NCBI GenBank assembly: GCA_036401055.1
Contig: DASWWC010000284.1
Span: 1 to 22,659, forward strand
DNA length: 22,659 nucleotides
From: Pelomonas sp036401055
GTDB lineage: Bacteria; Pseudomonadota; Gammaproteobacteria; Burkholderiales; Burkholderiaceae_C
Direction of reading: 5' to 3'
A model generated the notes under the pieces. That model worked only from the letters and a program-made list of their open reading frames with translations, did not search any database and had not been told where the DNA came from. The translations under genes and the position numbers were made by a program. Position 1 is the first letter of the stretch; each line of letters begins with the position of its first letter. Shown one piece after another: positions 1-7,454 of the stretch.

Positions 1-66
1 CGACTGCAACTGCGAACGCTCCTCGTCCGTCAGCAGCAATTCAACCTTCGGCCGGCCTGTCCTCAT
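1..66 (-). CDS. IS630-family transposase, N-terminal fragment
   Basis: Only the first 22 codons are in the window. They start at an ATG at 66-64 and read MRTGRPKVELLLTDEER, which matches the N-terminus typical of IS630-family (Tc1/mariner-like DDE) transposases, a helix-turn-helix region preceding the DDE catalytic domain. The catalytic part is off the edge, so activity cannot be judged. The gene is co-oriented with, and downstream of, the DUF3299/ABC operon, so read-through could reach it. The start codon is part of a long perfect hairpin (64-98). The identification rests on a short stretch but is consistent with the CTAG target next to it. Confidence 0.6.
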   Translation of the reverse strand, partial: MRTGRPKVELLLTDEERSQLQS

Positions 67-98
67 TGCGGTATCTCCATTCCCAAGATACCGCAATG
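64..98 (-). repeat. 13-bp perfect inverted repeat over the transposase start codon
   Basis: CATTGCGGTATCT (64-76) and AGATACCGCAATG (86-98) are exact reverse complements with a 9-nt loop. On the transposase mRNA the start codon lies in the 3' arm. A second, shorter pair, TGGCAT (97-102) and ATGCCA (112-117), overlaps its outer edge. The structure may limit transposase translation or belong to the subterminal element structure. Confidence 0.7.
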
Positions 99-137
99 GC
101 ATGCAGGATTAATGCCAGAAATTAACAGGACATGACA

Positions 138-623
138 CTAGTTGACGGCAACGCCGTCCTCGACGCGGTAGTACAGGCCGTAGGGGTCGTCGGTCAGCAC
201 GGCCAGCTGGCCTTCGACGACGACCGGCTCCAGCGTGTAGCGCACCGGCTTCTTGGTGCGCACCTCCACCATGCCCTCGGGGCCGGCGGGCACGCAGAAG
301 GAGCAGGTCGTGGGCACCGACGACAGCAGGAAGTGCTGCTGCTTGTCACCCGCCTCCAGCGGCGTCATGAAGCCCTGCACCTTGACCGTCTTGCGGTCCA
401 GCGCCTGCACGGCGGCCGGGAAGGTTGGCACCAGCTTTTTCTTCTCGGCCTTGGCGGTCACCTGCGACAGCAGCTTCCACGACAGGATGTCGGCGCGCTC
501 CTCCAGCGGCTTGAAGGGGCTGCGCGGATCGTGATAGCCGGGGCCCTGGCCCATAGTAGGCGGGGTCTGGGCAATGGCGGCCGCGGCAGCCAGGCAAAGG
601 GCGAGGACGGGTTTGAACTTCAT
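138..623 (-). CDS. DUF3299 family secreted protein
   Basis: A 161-residue protein with an N-terminal signal peptide (basic start, hydrophobic residues 5-18, cleavage near Ala18-Gln19). The DUF3299 features are the VQGFMTPLE segment (82-90) and a CSFC pair (Cys107, Cys110) in PTTCSFCVPAGPEG, which could bind metal or form a disulfide. It is probably periplasmic. Its gene is the last in a run with an ABC ATPase and permease, starting 18 bp after the permease stop. This is the arrangement of the P. aeruginosa zinc-responsive PA4064-PA4066 genes, so a role with that transporter under zinc limitation is inferred. The TAG stop coincides with the proposed IS630 boundary, so the protein could be slightly truncated, although its C-terminus looks near complete. 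The biochemical function of DUF3299 is not established. Confidence 0.82.
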   Translation of the reverse strand: MKFKPVLALCLAAAAAIAQTPPTMGQGPGYHDPRSPFKPLEERADILSWKLLSQVTAKAEKKKLVPTFPAAVQALDRKTVKVQGFMTPLEAGDKQQHFLLSSVPTTCSFCVPAGPEGMVEVRTKKPVRYTLEPVVVEGQLAVLTDDPYGLYYRVEDGVAVN

Positions 624-641
624 GGCGGCGATTGTCGGCGT

Positions 642-1838
642 TCAGCGCGGCGCCTGCAGCAGCGTGGTCACGTCCAGCCGGTAGGCGCGCCACGCAGGCC
701 AGGCAGCGGCCAGCAGGGCCAGGCCCAGCGCCAGCAAGGGCACCAGCCATTCGGCCTCGCCGACCCCGAGCGTGCCCAGCCGCAGCGACTGGCGCTCGGC
801 CAGCAGCCGCTCCAGCACGGCCACCAGGCCGTGGCCGGCGGCCAGGCCCAGCACGGCCGCCAGCGCCGCCAGCAGCAGCGCCTCCAGCGCGATCAGCGCA
901 GCGACGCGACGGGCCGGTGCGCCCAGCATGCGCAGCATGGCCAGGTCGGGCTGGCGCGCACGCACGGCGTGCAGCAGCGCGACCCAGACGGACAGCCCCG
1001 CCGCGATCAGCAGCACAACGCCAAAGCCGCGCAACACCTCGGTGCCCGCGCCCACCAAGCGCATCAGGCGTGCGGTCTCCAGCGCGGGCGCGGCGGATTG
1101 CAGGCCGTCCTGCGCATTGACCCAACGCGGCAGCATCGCGGCCGCCAGCGGGCTGCGGTAACGCACCAGGATCAGCGTGGTCTCGCGCTGGTCGTCGTCG
1201 TGATGGTCATGGGCCTCATCGGCATGGTGTTCTTCGTGCACTTCCCAGACCGAGGCGAGATCGGTCAGCACCAGGCGGTCCAGCACGCTGCCGGACGCGG
1301 CCAGCACGCCGACGACCTCGAACTGGTGCTCGCCATGCGCGCCGCCGCCGTCGGCGAGGCCGTGGCTGCCCGCAAAACGGTCGCCGATCTTCAGCCCCGC
1401 GGCCTGCGCGACCTCCGCCCCCAGCACGGCCTGCATGGGCCGCGTCCACAGGGCGCCCTGCCCCAGCCTGGCGCCGTAGAGGTCCAGATAGGCCGGCGTG
1501 GTGCCGACGATGCGATGCCCGCGGAACGAGTCGCCCAGCGACAGCGGCACGGCCTGCGCCACCAGCGGCTGCTGCTGCAGCAGCTCCAGCGTGGCCATGG
1601 GGATGTTGCCGGTGGGCGCATCGAGGTGAAAGACGCCGGCCAGCATGATCTGCATGGGGCTGCCCTTGGCGCCCACCACCAGGTCGATGCCGGCCAGGTC
1701 GCGCTTCAGACCCGCCTCCACCTGGGCGCCGGCGCGCAGCACGAAGGTCACGGCCGCCAGACCGAGCGTCAGCAGCAGCAGGTTCAGCGCCGTCGTCAGC
1801 GGGCTGGACCACAGGTAGCGCCACGCGAGGCGGATCAC
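642..1838 (-). CDS. FtsX/MacB-like ABC transporter permease with His-rich loop
   Basis: A 398-residue integral membrane protein with the MacB/FtsX topology: one transmembrane segment near residues 14-35, a large periplasmic domain (about 40-265), then three segments near 270-292, 312-340 and 363-384. It starts with GTG at 1838, which overlaps the ATPase stop by 4 bp (GTGA) and implies translational coupling. The periplasmic domain holds an acidic, histidine-rich stretch at 201-216, with six histidines at 201, 204, 205, 210, 212 and 213, a likely Zn-binding loop. MacB-type systems transmit force across the membrane or extrude lipoproteins and peptides rather than pumping small solutes through a channel. 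With the neighbouring DUF3299 gene, this suggests a zinc-linked MacB-like system; the substrate is unknown. Confidence 0.88.
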   Translation of the reverse strand: MIRLAWRYLWSSPLTTALNLLLLTLGLAAVTFVLRAGAQVEAGLKRDLAGIDLVVGAKGSPMQIMLAGVFHLDAPTGNIPMATLELLQQQPLVAQAVPLSLGDSFRGHRIVGTTPAYLDLYGARLGQGALWTRPMQAVLGAEVAQAAGLKIGDRFAGSHGLADGGGAHGEHQFEVVGVLAASGSVLDRLVLTDLASVWEVHEEHHADEAHDHHDDDQRETTLILVRYRSPLAAAMLPRWVNAQDGLQSAAPALETARLMRLVGAGTEVLRGFGVVLLIAAGLSVWVALLHAVRARQPDLAMLRMLGAPARRVAALIALEALLLAALAAVLGLAAGHGLVAVLERLLAERQSLRLGTLGVGEAEWLVPLLALGLALLAAAWPAWRAYRLDVTTLLQAPR

Positions 1839-2479
1839 AGCTGCACCTCCGTCACGTCGTCGCGCTCGCCCAGCGCCTCCATGACCCGCGCGTCATGGCT
1901 GGCGATGACCAGCGTACAGCCCTCGCGCTCCGCCGCATCCAGCAGCAAGGCCAGCATGTGCAGCGTGTGCTCGTCGTCCAGGCTGGCGCTGGGCTCGTCT
2001 GCCAGCAGCAGGCGGGGCTTGCGCATCAGCGCGCGCGCCAGCGCCACGCGCTGGGCCTGGCCCACGCTGAGCTGGTGCGGCCGACGCCGGGCCAGTTCGG
2101 CGATGTCCAGGGCCGCAAGCAGCTCCTGCGCGCGTGCGGCATCGGCGCCCTCGCCCGCGGCCAGCGCGGGCAGCGCCAGGTTCTCGGCCACCGTCAGCGC
2201 GTCGCTCAGATGCAGGCGCTGCGGCACGAAGCCCAGCGTGGCGCCGCGCCACGCATCCAGCGCGCGCGGGCTCAGGTCCTGCAGCGCAGTACCGGCCACC
2301 TCCAGCGCCCCGTGCTGCACGCGCAGCAACCCGGCCAGCAGCGCCAGCAATGTGGACTTGCCGGAGCCCGACGCACCGCGCAGCAGCAGATGGCGGCCCG
2401 GTCGCAGCGCGAAGTCGGCGTAGGCGATCTCCGCGCCGGCCGCGTATCGATGGCGCAGGCCGCTCCAGGCCAGCGTCAT
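1835..2479 (-). CDS. ABC transporter ATP-binding protein (MacB/LolD type)
   Basis: A 214-residue stand-alone nucleotide-binding subunit that should drive the adjacent permease. All catalytic motifs are present: Walker A GASGSGKST (35-43), Q-loop Gln87 in FVPQ, signature LSVGQ (137-141), Walker B LLLADEP (157-163, Glu162) and the switch His195 in SHD. The ATG at 2479 is chosen because it overlaps the msrA stop as ATGA (2476-2479) and gives a normal-length N-terminus. The open frame continues far upstream through msrA in another phase, but that extension has no ABC character. The signature has LSVGQ instead of LSGGQ, a tolerated variant in this subfamily. Confidence 0.92.
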   Translation of the reverse strand: MTLAWSGLRHRYAAGAEIAYADFALRPGRHLLLRGASGSGKSTLLALLAGLLRVQHGALEVAGTALQDLSPRALDAWRGATLGFVPQRLHLSDALTVAENLALPALAAGEGADAARAQELLAALDIAELARRRPHQLSVGQAQRVALARALMRKPRLLLADEPSASLDDEHTLHMLALLLDAAEREGCTLVIASHDARVMEALGERDDVTEVQL

Positions 2480-3003
2480 TTCACCAGCCGCTTGAAGCTG
2501 GCCAGGAACTTGTCCACCTTGCCGGCGACGACGAAGGCGCAGTAGCCCTGGTCCGGGTTGCGGGCGTAGTAGCGCTGGTGGTAGGCCTCGGCCGGGTGGT
2601 AGTTGGCCTCGGGCAGCAGCTCGGTGACGGCACGGCCGGCGTGGTGGTCGTTGACCTCCTGCAGCACCTCGGCGGCGAGCTGGCGCTGCGCCTCGGTGTG
2701 CCAGTAGATGCCGGAGCGGTACTGCGTGCCGACGTCCGCACCCTGGCGGTTCAGCGTGGTGGGGTCGTGGATGGTGAAGAACACCTCCAGCAGCTCGCGC
2801 AGCGACACCTGGGCGGGGTCGAACTCGACGCGCACGACCTCGGCATAGCCGGTGTTGCCGCCGCAGACGGCCTCGTAGCTGGGCGCCGGGCCCTGGCCGT
2901 TGCTGTAGCCGTTCTCCACCCGCTGCACACCGCGCACGCGCTCGTAGACGGCTTCCAGGCACCAGAAGCAGCCTCCGGCCAGGGTGATGGTCTCTGTGGT
3001 CAT
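2476..3003 (-). CDS. msrA: Peptide-methionine (S)-S-oxide reductase MsrA
   Basis: A 175-residue protein that reduces methionine-S-sulfoxide, free or in proteins, back to methionine. The catalytic motif GCFWC is at residues 11-15, with the nucleophile Cys12. The family segments GYSNG and YCAFVVAGKV are also present. No signal peptide is visible, so it is cytoplasmic. It starts 9 bp after the stop of the DUF748 gene and overlaps the ABC ATPase by 4 bp, so it is probably co-transcribed and translationally coupled with the transporter genes. msrA is not usually part of this kind of transporter operon. Confidence 0.95.
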   Translation of the reverse strand: MTTETITLAGGCFWCLEAVYERVRGVQRVENGYSNGQGPAPSYEAVCGGNTGYAEVVRVEFDPAQVSLRELLEVFFTIHDPTTLNRQGADVGTQYRSGIYWHTEAQRQLAAEVLQEVNDHHAGRAVTELLPEANYHPAEAYHQRYYARNPDQGYCAFVVAGKVDKFLASFKRLVK

Positions 3004-3012
3004 GACAGTCTT

Positions 3013-6000
3013 TCAGTTCGCCGCGAGGGACATCTCGACATGGGGTTGCCAGCCGCTCTCGCAAGCCCCGTCGCAGAGCTTGGGCGCGGCCAGGAAGAGG
3101 CGGGCATTGGGCGCGCCGCGCGCCAGCAGCGCGTCGCGCACCGCGACCGCGCGCGCCACGGCCAGCTGGCGCAGCGTCTCGTCGTCGACGGCATAGCTGC
3201 CCATCAACAGGCCGCGCATCTGCTCCGGTGGCAGGTCCTTCACCAGTCCCAGCACGTTGCGGGGCTTGTTGGGCAGCTTGCTGGCCTGGTAGAGCCGCTT
3301 CAGCGCCGCCTCGGGCGTGGGCGCGTTTTCGGCCTTCAGCGCCGCGTTGAGCCGCAGCTCGCGCAGCGCCACCGTCTCCATGGCCGGGTCGGCCCAGCCG
3401 GTCAGCGTCAGCTGCACGCCGGGCTTGTCGGCCAGCAGCCGGGCGATGCGGTCCAGCTTGTCCGTGGTGCCCAGCTCGGCGCTGCCCGGCATGAAGCCGA
3501 CCTGTGCCGCCTCGGGCTCGTCGCTGCCGCTGAACAGCGAGAACGGTGACGTCAGCGCCTTGCCGATGAGGTTGAGGAACAGCTTCCAGACCAGGCCGCC
3601 CACGCTGAACTCGGGGTCGTTCAGCGAGCCGCTGACGGGCAGGTTGATGTCGATGACGCCGTCGCGGTCCTTCAGCAGCGCGACGGCGAAGCGCACCGGC
3701 AGCGAGGTCGCGTCGGGGCTCTCGACGCGCTCGCCGAAGCTCAGCTGGTTCAGGATGATCTGGTTGCTGGCCTGCAGCTGGCCGCCGGGCTCGACCTGGT
3801 AGCGCAGCCGCGCCGACAGCTTGCCGCGGTCGATGGCATAGCCCGCGTACTTGCCGGCATAGGTGGACAGCGGTGCGAGCTCGATGTCGCTGGCATTGGC
3901 CTGCACGTCCATGGCCACCGGCGCGCCGGGCTTGAGCTGGCCGTCGATCTCCAGCAGCCCCGTGCCGGCGACCTTGCCGCGCAGCGTCAGCGGCGCCATC
4001 TGCGTGCCGGTGGACGAGAACGCGCCCAGCGAACCCTGCAGCTCGGTCAGCCGCGCGCTGTAGTTGGGCCGCACGAAACGGTCGCTGAAGTCCACCAGGC
4101 CGCGGTTGACGCGGATGCGTTCCACGGCGAACTCGGGCTGCGGCATCGACGCGCTCGGCGCCGGTGCCGAGGCGGCTTCGGCGGGGCCGACATCGCGCAG
4201 GTTGAAGCGGCCCTGCTCGTTGACGATGAGGCGGGCGTAGGCGTCATCCAGCTGCGCCTCGCGCACCGCCAGGCGCAGTGGCGCGCCGGGCGCCAGCGCC
4301 AGCTTGACGCCGTCCAGCTGCAGCGCCTGCCAGCTGAGCAGGTCCTCGCCGATGACGCGCTGGCCGTCCACCGCGCGGGTCTGCAGCAGCGCCAACGGAC
4401 CGATGCGCAGGTCGCCGCCCACGCCGGCCTGCCAGCCGCCGTCCGGCTGTTGCGCGGCCGTTACCTCGCCCTTCATGCCCAGCTCGGCGCGCTGCAGGTG
4501 CAGCCCCCAGGCCGGGTCGAGATAGGCATTCAGCAGGTGCAGCGGCAGGCCCTGCGTCTGCAGGCTGCCGCTGACGGACAGCGGCGCCAGCCCCATGTGG
4601 CCGCTCCATTGCAGGCTGCCGCCGCTGGCCGCCACGGGCTGGTCGTTGGCGCCCAGCGCCGCCAGTTGGGCACTCAGCTGTGCCTGCACCGGCGCCGTGG
4701 CCGGCCATGCCAGCGCACCCAGTTGCAGGCGCAGCGGCTCGACGGCCAGTGCCACCGGCGCCAGGCCGCCCGGCACGGCGGCATCGCGCCAGCGCAGGCC
4801 GGCTCGCTCGACGGACAGGCCGGCCAGTTGCAGCTTCCAGCCCGGGGCGTTGGCCGGCGCCGAAGCGGCCGATTCGGGCGGCAGCAGCACCGCAGCATTG
4901 AGTTTGCCGGCCGCATCGCGGGCCAGCTGGGCGCGCGGCGCGTCCAGCTTCAGCAGACCCAGCCGCAGCACACGCGCGGCGGGGTCGATGTCGGCCTGGT
5001 CCAGTTGCAGGCCGGCCAGCGTCATCACAGGCTTGCCCGCCAGGGTCAGCCGTGCGTCACTGAACTGCAGCTCGCGCAACGCCAGCCGGGCACGGTCCGC
5101 GGCGCCGGCGTCCAGCGGCTTGTCGAGCTTCAGCGTGACCTGGCTCGACAAGAGACCGGCCAGCCTGGCGCCCGCCGGCAGCGGCAGCCAAGGCGCCAGG
5201 CGCTCCAGGGCCAGGTGTTCCAGTTGCGCGTCGACCTGCAGCGCCTCGGGCGCCAGCCGGGCCTTGGCGCTCAAAACGCCTTCGTCCACGCGCAGGCTGG
5301 CGTCCAGCTGCATCGGCTGCGTCAGCGGCCAGGCGGCGGCGCCCAGCTTGATCTGTACCGCGTCCAGGTCCAGTTCGCGCAGGCTGATGCGGCCATCGCG
5401 GACCTCCAGCCCCGCCACGCGGAACTGCCAGGGCGGGGACGATCCGCCGCTCCCCTTGGCCGCCGGCAGCGGCGCCAGCGCCACGACCGGCGTGTCGATC
5501 AGGACCTGGCCCAGGCCCAGCTGGCGGCGCATCGGCTGCACATCGGCCAGCGGCAGGCTCAGCTGTTTCAGGTCCAGCAGCGGCCGCCCATCGGGCCGGG
5601 TCAGCGACAGCCCGCGCAATTGCAGGCCGCCGCTGAGCTTGACGCTGGCGGGCTGTTTGGGCCGTTCGGCGAAGTCCAGCGCCAGGTCCACGTCCAGCCG
5701 GCCGGTGCGCAGCCGCAGGGGCAGCTCGGCGGGCAGGTAGGCCGCCAGCGGCGCCAGGTCCAGCCCGGCCAGCTTGAAGGACAGCCGGGCGCTGGCCTCA
5801 TCCGCAAAGGGCAGCGCCTCGGCGCGGCTGTCGAAGGCCACGCCGTCCAGCCGGCCGCTCAGTTGCGGCTGCAGCTTGACGGCCACGTCCGTCTCTATCG
5901 TCGACACAAAGGGCAAGGCCAGCCGCAGGGCCGCCAGTTCGTGCTTGCGCTGCACCGGCTGATCGTCGAACAGCAGGCGGCCGTCGGTCAGCTCGATGTT

Positions 6001-6462
6001 GTAGACGGCGAATTCGGCCTCCTCGCCTTCGGGCGCGGCGGGTTGGGCCGTGAAGCGGCGAATGAGGTCGTCGATGTCGTAGCGGCCGTCGGCCACGCGC
6101 GCCAGGCGCAGCTCCGGCCGCACCAGCTCCAGCGACTCGACCACCGCGTGCCCCCGCAGCAGCGAGCGCAGCGACAGCGCGGCGTCCAGCCGCTTCAGCG
6201 TCAGCAGCGGCGGTGCGCCCGCGGTGGCACCGGCGACGCGCAGGTCTTCCACGATGACCGCCAGCCGCCAGGGCTGGAAGCTCGCCTGCCCGATGCTGAC
6301 CGGCCGGCCCAGGGCCTCGCTGGCCAAGGCAGCGCCGCGCCCGGCCATCCAGCCCGGCAGCGCCAGCGTGACGATGAGCAGCAGCAACGTGAGCAGGGCT
6401 GACAGCGCGGCCAGCGCCCACAGGGCCAGGCGAAGGGGGGAGCGGGGAAGAGTGATCGTCAC
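3013..6462 (-). CDS. DUF748 / AsmA-like envelope protein
   Basis: A 1149-residue protein with one N-terminal transmembrane segment (about residues 12-36) followed by a long periplasmic region of repeated beta-rich AsmA-like segments. This is the DUF748 architecture, related to AsmA/YhdP/TamB proteins thought to bridge the periplasm and take part in lipid traffic or outer-membrane homeostasis. The last 160 residues (from about 989) resemble an OmpA/MotB-like fold: GFMPGSAELG, then a helix-rich part with LRQLAVARAVAVRDALLARG. The start is GTG at 6462; a nearby ATG at 6473 is out of frame and runs into a stop. Its first codon lies within about 25 bp of the divergent DUF218 gene. The substrate is unknown. 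Confidence 0.85.
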   Translation of the reverse strand: MTITLPRSPLRLALWALAALSALLTLLLLIVTLALPGWMAGRGAALASEALGRPVSIGQASFQPWRLAVIVEDLRVAGATAGAPPLLTLKRLDAALSLRSLLRGHAVVESLELVRPELRLARVADGRYDIDDLIRRFTAQPAAPEGEEAEFAVYNIELTDGRLLFDDQPVQRKHELAALRLALPFVSTIETDVAVKLQPQLSGRLDGVAFDSRAEALPFADEASARLSFKLAGLDLAPLAAYLPAELPLRLRTGRLDVDLALDFAERPKQPASVKLSGGLQLRGLSLTRPDGRPLLDLKQLSLPLADVQPMRRQLGLGQVLIDTPVVALAPLPAAKGSGGSSPPWQFRVAGLEVRDGRISLRELDLDAVQIKLGAAAWPLTQPMQLDASLRVDEGVLSAKARLAPEALQVDAQLEHLALERLAPWLPLPAGARLAGLLSSQVTLKLDKPLDAGAADRARLALRELQFSDARLTLAGKPVMTLAGLQLDQADIDPAARVLRLGLLKLDAPRAQLARDAAGKLNAAVLLPPESAASAPANAPGWKLQLAGLSVERAGLRWRDAAVPGGLAPVALAVEPLRLQLGALAWPATAPVQAQLSAQLAALGANDQPVAASGGSLQWSGHMGLAPLSVSGSLQTQGLPLHLLNAYLDPAWGLHLQRAELGMKGEVTAAQQPDGGWQAGVGGDLRIGPLALLQTRAVDGQRVIGEDLLSWQALQLDGVKLALAPGAPLRLAVREAQLDDAYARLIVNEQGRFNLRDVGPAEAASAPAPSASMPQPEFAVERIRVNRGLVDFSDRFVRPNYSARLTELQGSLGAFSSTGTQMAPLTLRGKVAGTGLLEIDGQLKPGAPVAMDVQANASDIELAPLSTYAGKYAGYAIDRGKLSARLRYQVEPGGQLQASNQIILNQLSFGERVESPDATSLPVRFAVALLKDRDGVIDINLPVSGSLNDPEFSVGGLVWKLFLNLIGKALTSPFSLFSGSDEPEAAQVGFMPGSAELGTTDKLDRIARLLADKPGVQLTLTGWADPAMETVALRELRLNAALKAENAPTPEAALKRLYQASKLPNKPRNVLGLVKDLPPEQMRGLLMGSYAVDDETLRQLAVARAVAVRDALLARGAPNARLFLAAPKLCDGACESGWQPHVEMSLAAN

Positions 6463-6487
6463 GGCGAACGCATTATTGATGTCGGCG

Positions 6488-7291
6488 ATGATGCCGCCCG
6501 TGAGTCTCGCCCTCGACTATTCCGGCTTCAAGGCCTTGCTGCTGGCGGTGCTGATGCCGCCCGCGCCCTTTCTGCTGCTGGCCGGCTGGGGCGGCTGGCG
6601 GTTGCGCCGACAGCGCCGCGGCGGTGGCTGGCTGCTGGGCCTGGCCCTGCTGCTGATGTGGTTCACGGCCACCGAGGCGGCGGGCGAGTTGTTGAGCCGC
6701 GCGATCGGCCAGCCGCCGGCGCTGGCAGCGGCCCGCGTCGCCGCACTGCGCGGCAGTCCAGACGGCGCTGTGCTGGTGCTGGGCGGCGGTGTGCGCAACC
6801 AGGTGCCCGAGTACGGTGCCGGGGCCCCCAAGGAGGTGACCGCGGAGCGCCTGGCCTACGGCGTCTTCCTGGCCCGGCAGACCGGCCTGCCGCTGGCGTT
6901 TTCGGGCGGCATCGGCTGGGGTGCGACGGAACTGAAGCAGTCGGAGGCCAGCATCGTCGCCCGCGTGGCAGCACAGGACTACGGTCTGCCGCTGCGCTGG
7001 GCCGAGGATCGCTCGCGGGACACGCGGGAGAACGCCGCCAACACGCTGCCGCTGCTGGCCCAGGCCGGGGTCAGGCGGGTGGTGCTGGTCACGCACGACG
7101 CCCACATGCGCCGTGCGCTGCGCGCCTTCGAAGCCCAGGCCGCGCCGCTGCGGATGCAGATACTCGCGGCGCCGGTGGGCTTGCGAGAAGACGGTCTGAC
7201 GAGCTTTTCCGACTGGTGTCCGTCACCGGGCGGCTTTGCCCGCGTGCGCTACCTGGTCTACGAGACCCTGGCCTGGTGGAGCGGCCGCTGA
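6488..7291 (+). CDS. ElyC/SanA/YdcF-family DUF218 membrane protein
   Basis: About 267 residues, with two hydrophobic N-terminal segments (roughly 12-32 and 47-65) and then a DUF218 domain. Family landmarks are AVLVLGGGVRN, the LPLAFSGGIGWG segment, ED.SRDTRENAANT and VVLVTHDAHMRRA. E. coli ElyC affects envelope and peptidoglycan precursor (undecaprenyl phosphate) homeostasis, and SanA affects the permeability barrier. The domain is cytoplasmic or periplasmic depending on topology. In-frame ATGs at 6479, 6488 and 6491 are all possible; none has a clear Shine-Dalgarno sequence, so the exact start is uncertain. The open frame extends further upstream, but only as antisense to the DUF748 gene. 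The gene ends 163 bp before the convergent ubiD stop. Confidence 0.85.
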   Translation: MMPPVSLALDYSGFKALLLAVLMPPAPFLLLAGWGGWRLRRQRRGGGWLLGLALLLMWFTATEAAGELLSRAIGQPPALAAARVAALRGSPDGAVLVLGGGVRNQVPEYGAGAPKEVTAERLAYGVFLARQTGLPLAFSGGIGWGATELKQSEASIVARVAAQDYGLPLRWAEDRSRDTRENAANTLPLLAQAGVRRVVLVTHDAHMRRALRAFEAQAAPLRMQILAAPVGLREDGLTSFSDWCPSPGGFARVRYLVYETLAWWSGR

Positions 7292-7299
7292 CGGACGGG

Positions 7300-7340
7300 C
7301 ACAAATAGAAACCCCGCCGGGCTTGAAGGCCGGGCGGGGT
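7300..7340 (-). terminator. Rho-independent terminator for ubiD
   Basis: ACCCCGCC (7311-7318) pairs perfectly with GGCGGGGT (7333-7340). Read on the minus strand, the GC-rich stem is followed by the T-rich tail TTTCTATTTGT (7310-7300). On the plus strand no T tract follows, so it should serve ubiD better than the DUF218 gene. Confidence 0.75.
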
Positions 7341-7342
7341 CG

Positions 7343-7432
7343 GGTGGCTAGGCCACCTTGGGGCTCAGCGGCCATCTGCCACTGGGCTCCTGGCGCGCAA
7401 AGATTGCGCCAGAGGATTTGCCTGAAAAGGCA
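7343..7432. other. Three short hairpins in the convergent intergenic region
   Basis: Beyond the terminator stem the gap holds three more perfect inverted repeats: GGTGGC (7343-7348)/GCCACC (7352-7357) with loop TAG, CTGGCGC (7390-7396)/GCGCCAG (7406-7412) with a 9-nt loop, and TGCCT (7419-7423)/AGGCA (7428-7432) with a GAAA loop. No convincing gene is seen. They may be auxiliary terminators, mRNA 3'-end protection or a small RNA. Confidence 0.45.
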
Positions 7433-7454
7433 GTTCAACAGTAGGCGAGCGCCT

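Larger units (their letters stand above)
1..138 (-). mobile_element. End of an IS630-family insertion sequence (partial)
   Basis: This is the transposase-start end of an element that continues past base 1. The minus-strand reading frame starting at 66 looks like the beginning of an IS630-type transposase. Position 138 is the proposed outer base: positions 138-141 read CTAG, and IS630 is known to insert at TA, preferably within CTAG, duplicating the TA. The proposed duplicated TA is at 139-140. The other end, and therefore the matching inverted repeat, lies outside the window, so the boundary is inferred rather than shown. Confidence 0.6.

Noticed and set aside
132..2423. A 763-codon open frame on the plus strand, antisense to the DUF3299, permease and ATPase genes
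   Set aside because: Its product is Gln/Arg/Ala-rich and without domains, as expected opposite GC-rich coding DNA, whereas the minus-strand genes have clear motifs and coupled starts.
1835..3064. A 409-codon version of the ABC ATPase
   Set aside because: The first ~195 codons are the msrA sequence in a different phase; the ATP-binding domain begins at ATG 2479.
4450..6402. A 650-codon plus-strand open frame opposite the DUF748 gene
   Set aside because: It encodes an extremely Gln/Arg-rich product caused by complementing Leu/Ala codons of the real gene.
6224..6487. N-terminal extension of the DUF218 gene
   Set aside because: The frame is open, but this part is antisense to the start of the DUF748 gene and shows no protein-family features; the ATGs at 6479-6491 fit the domain better.
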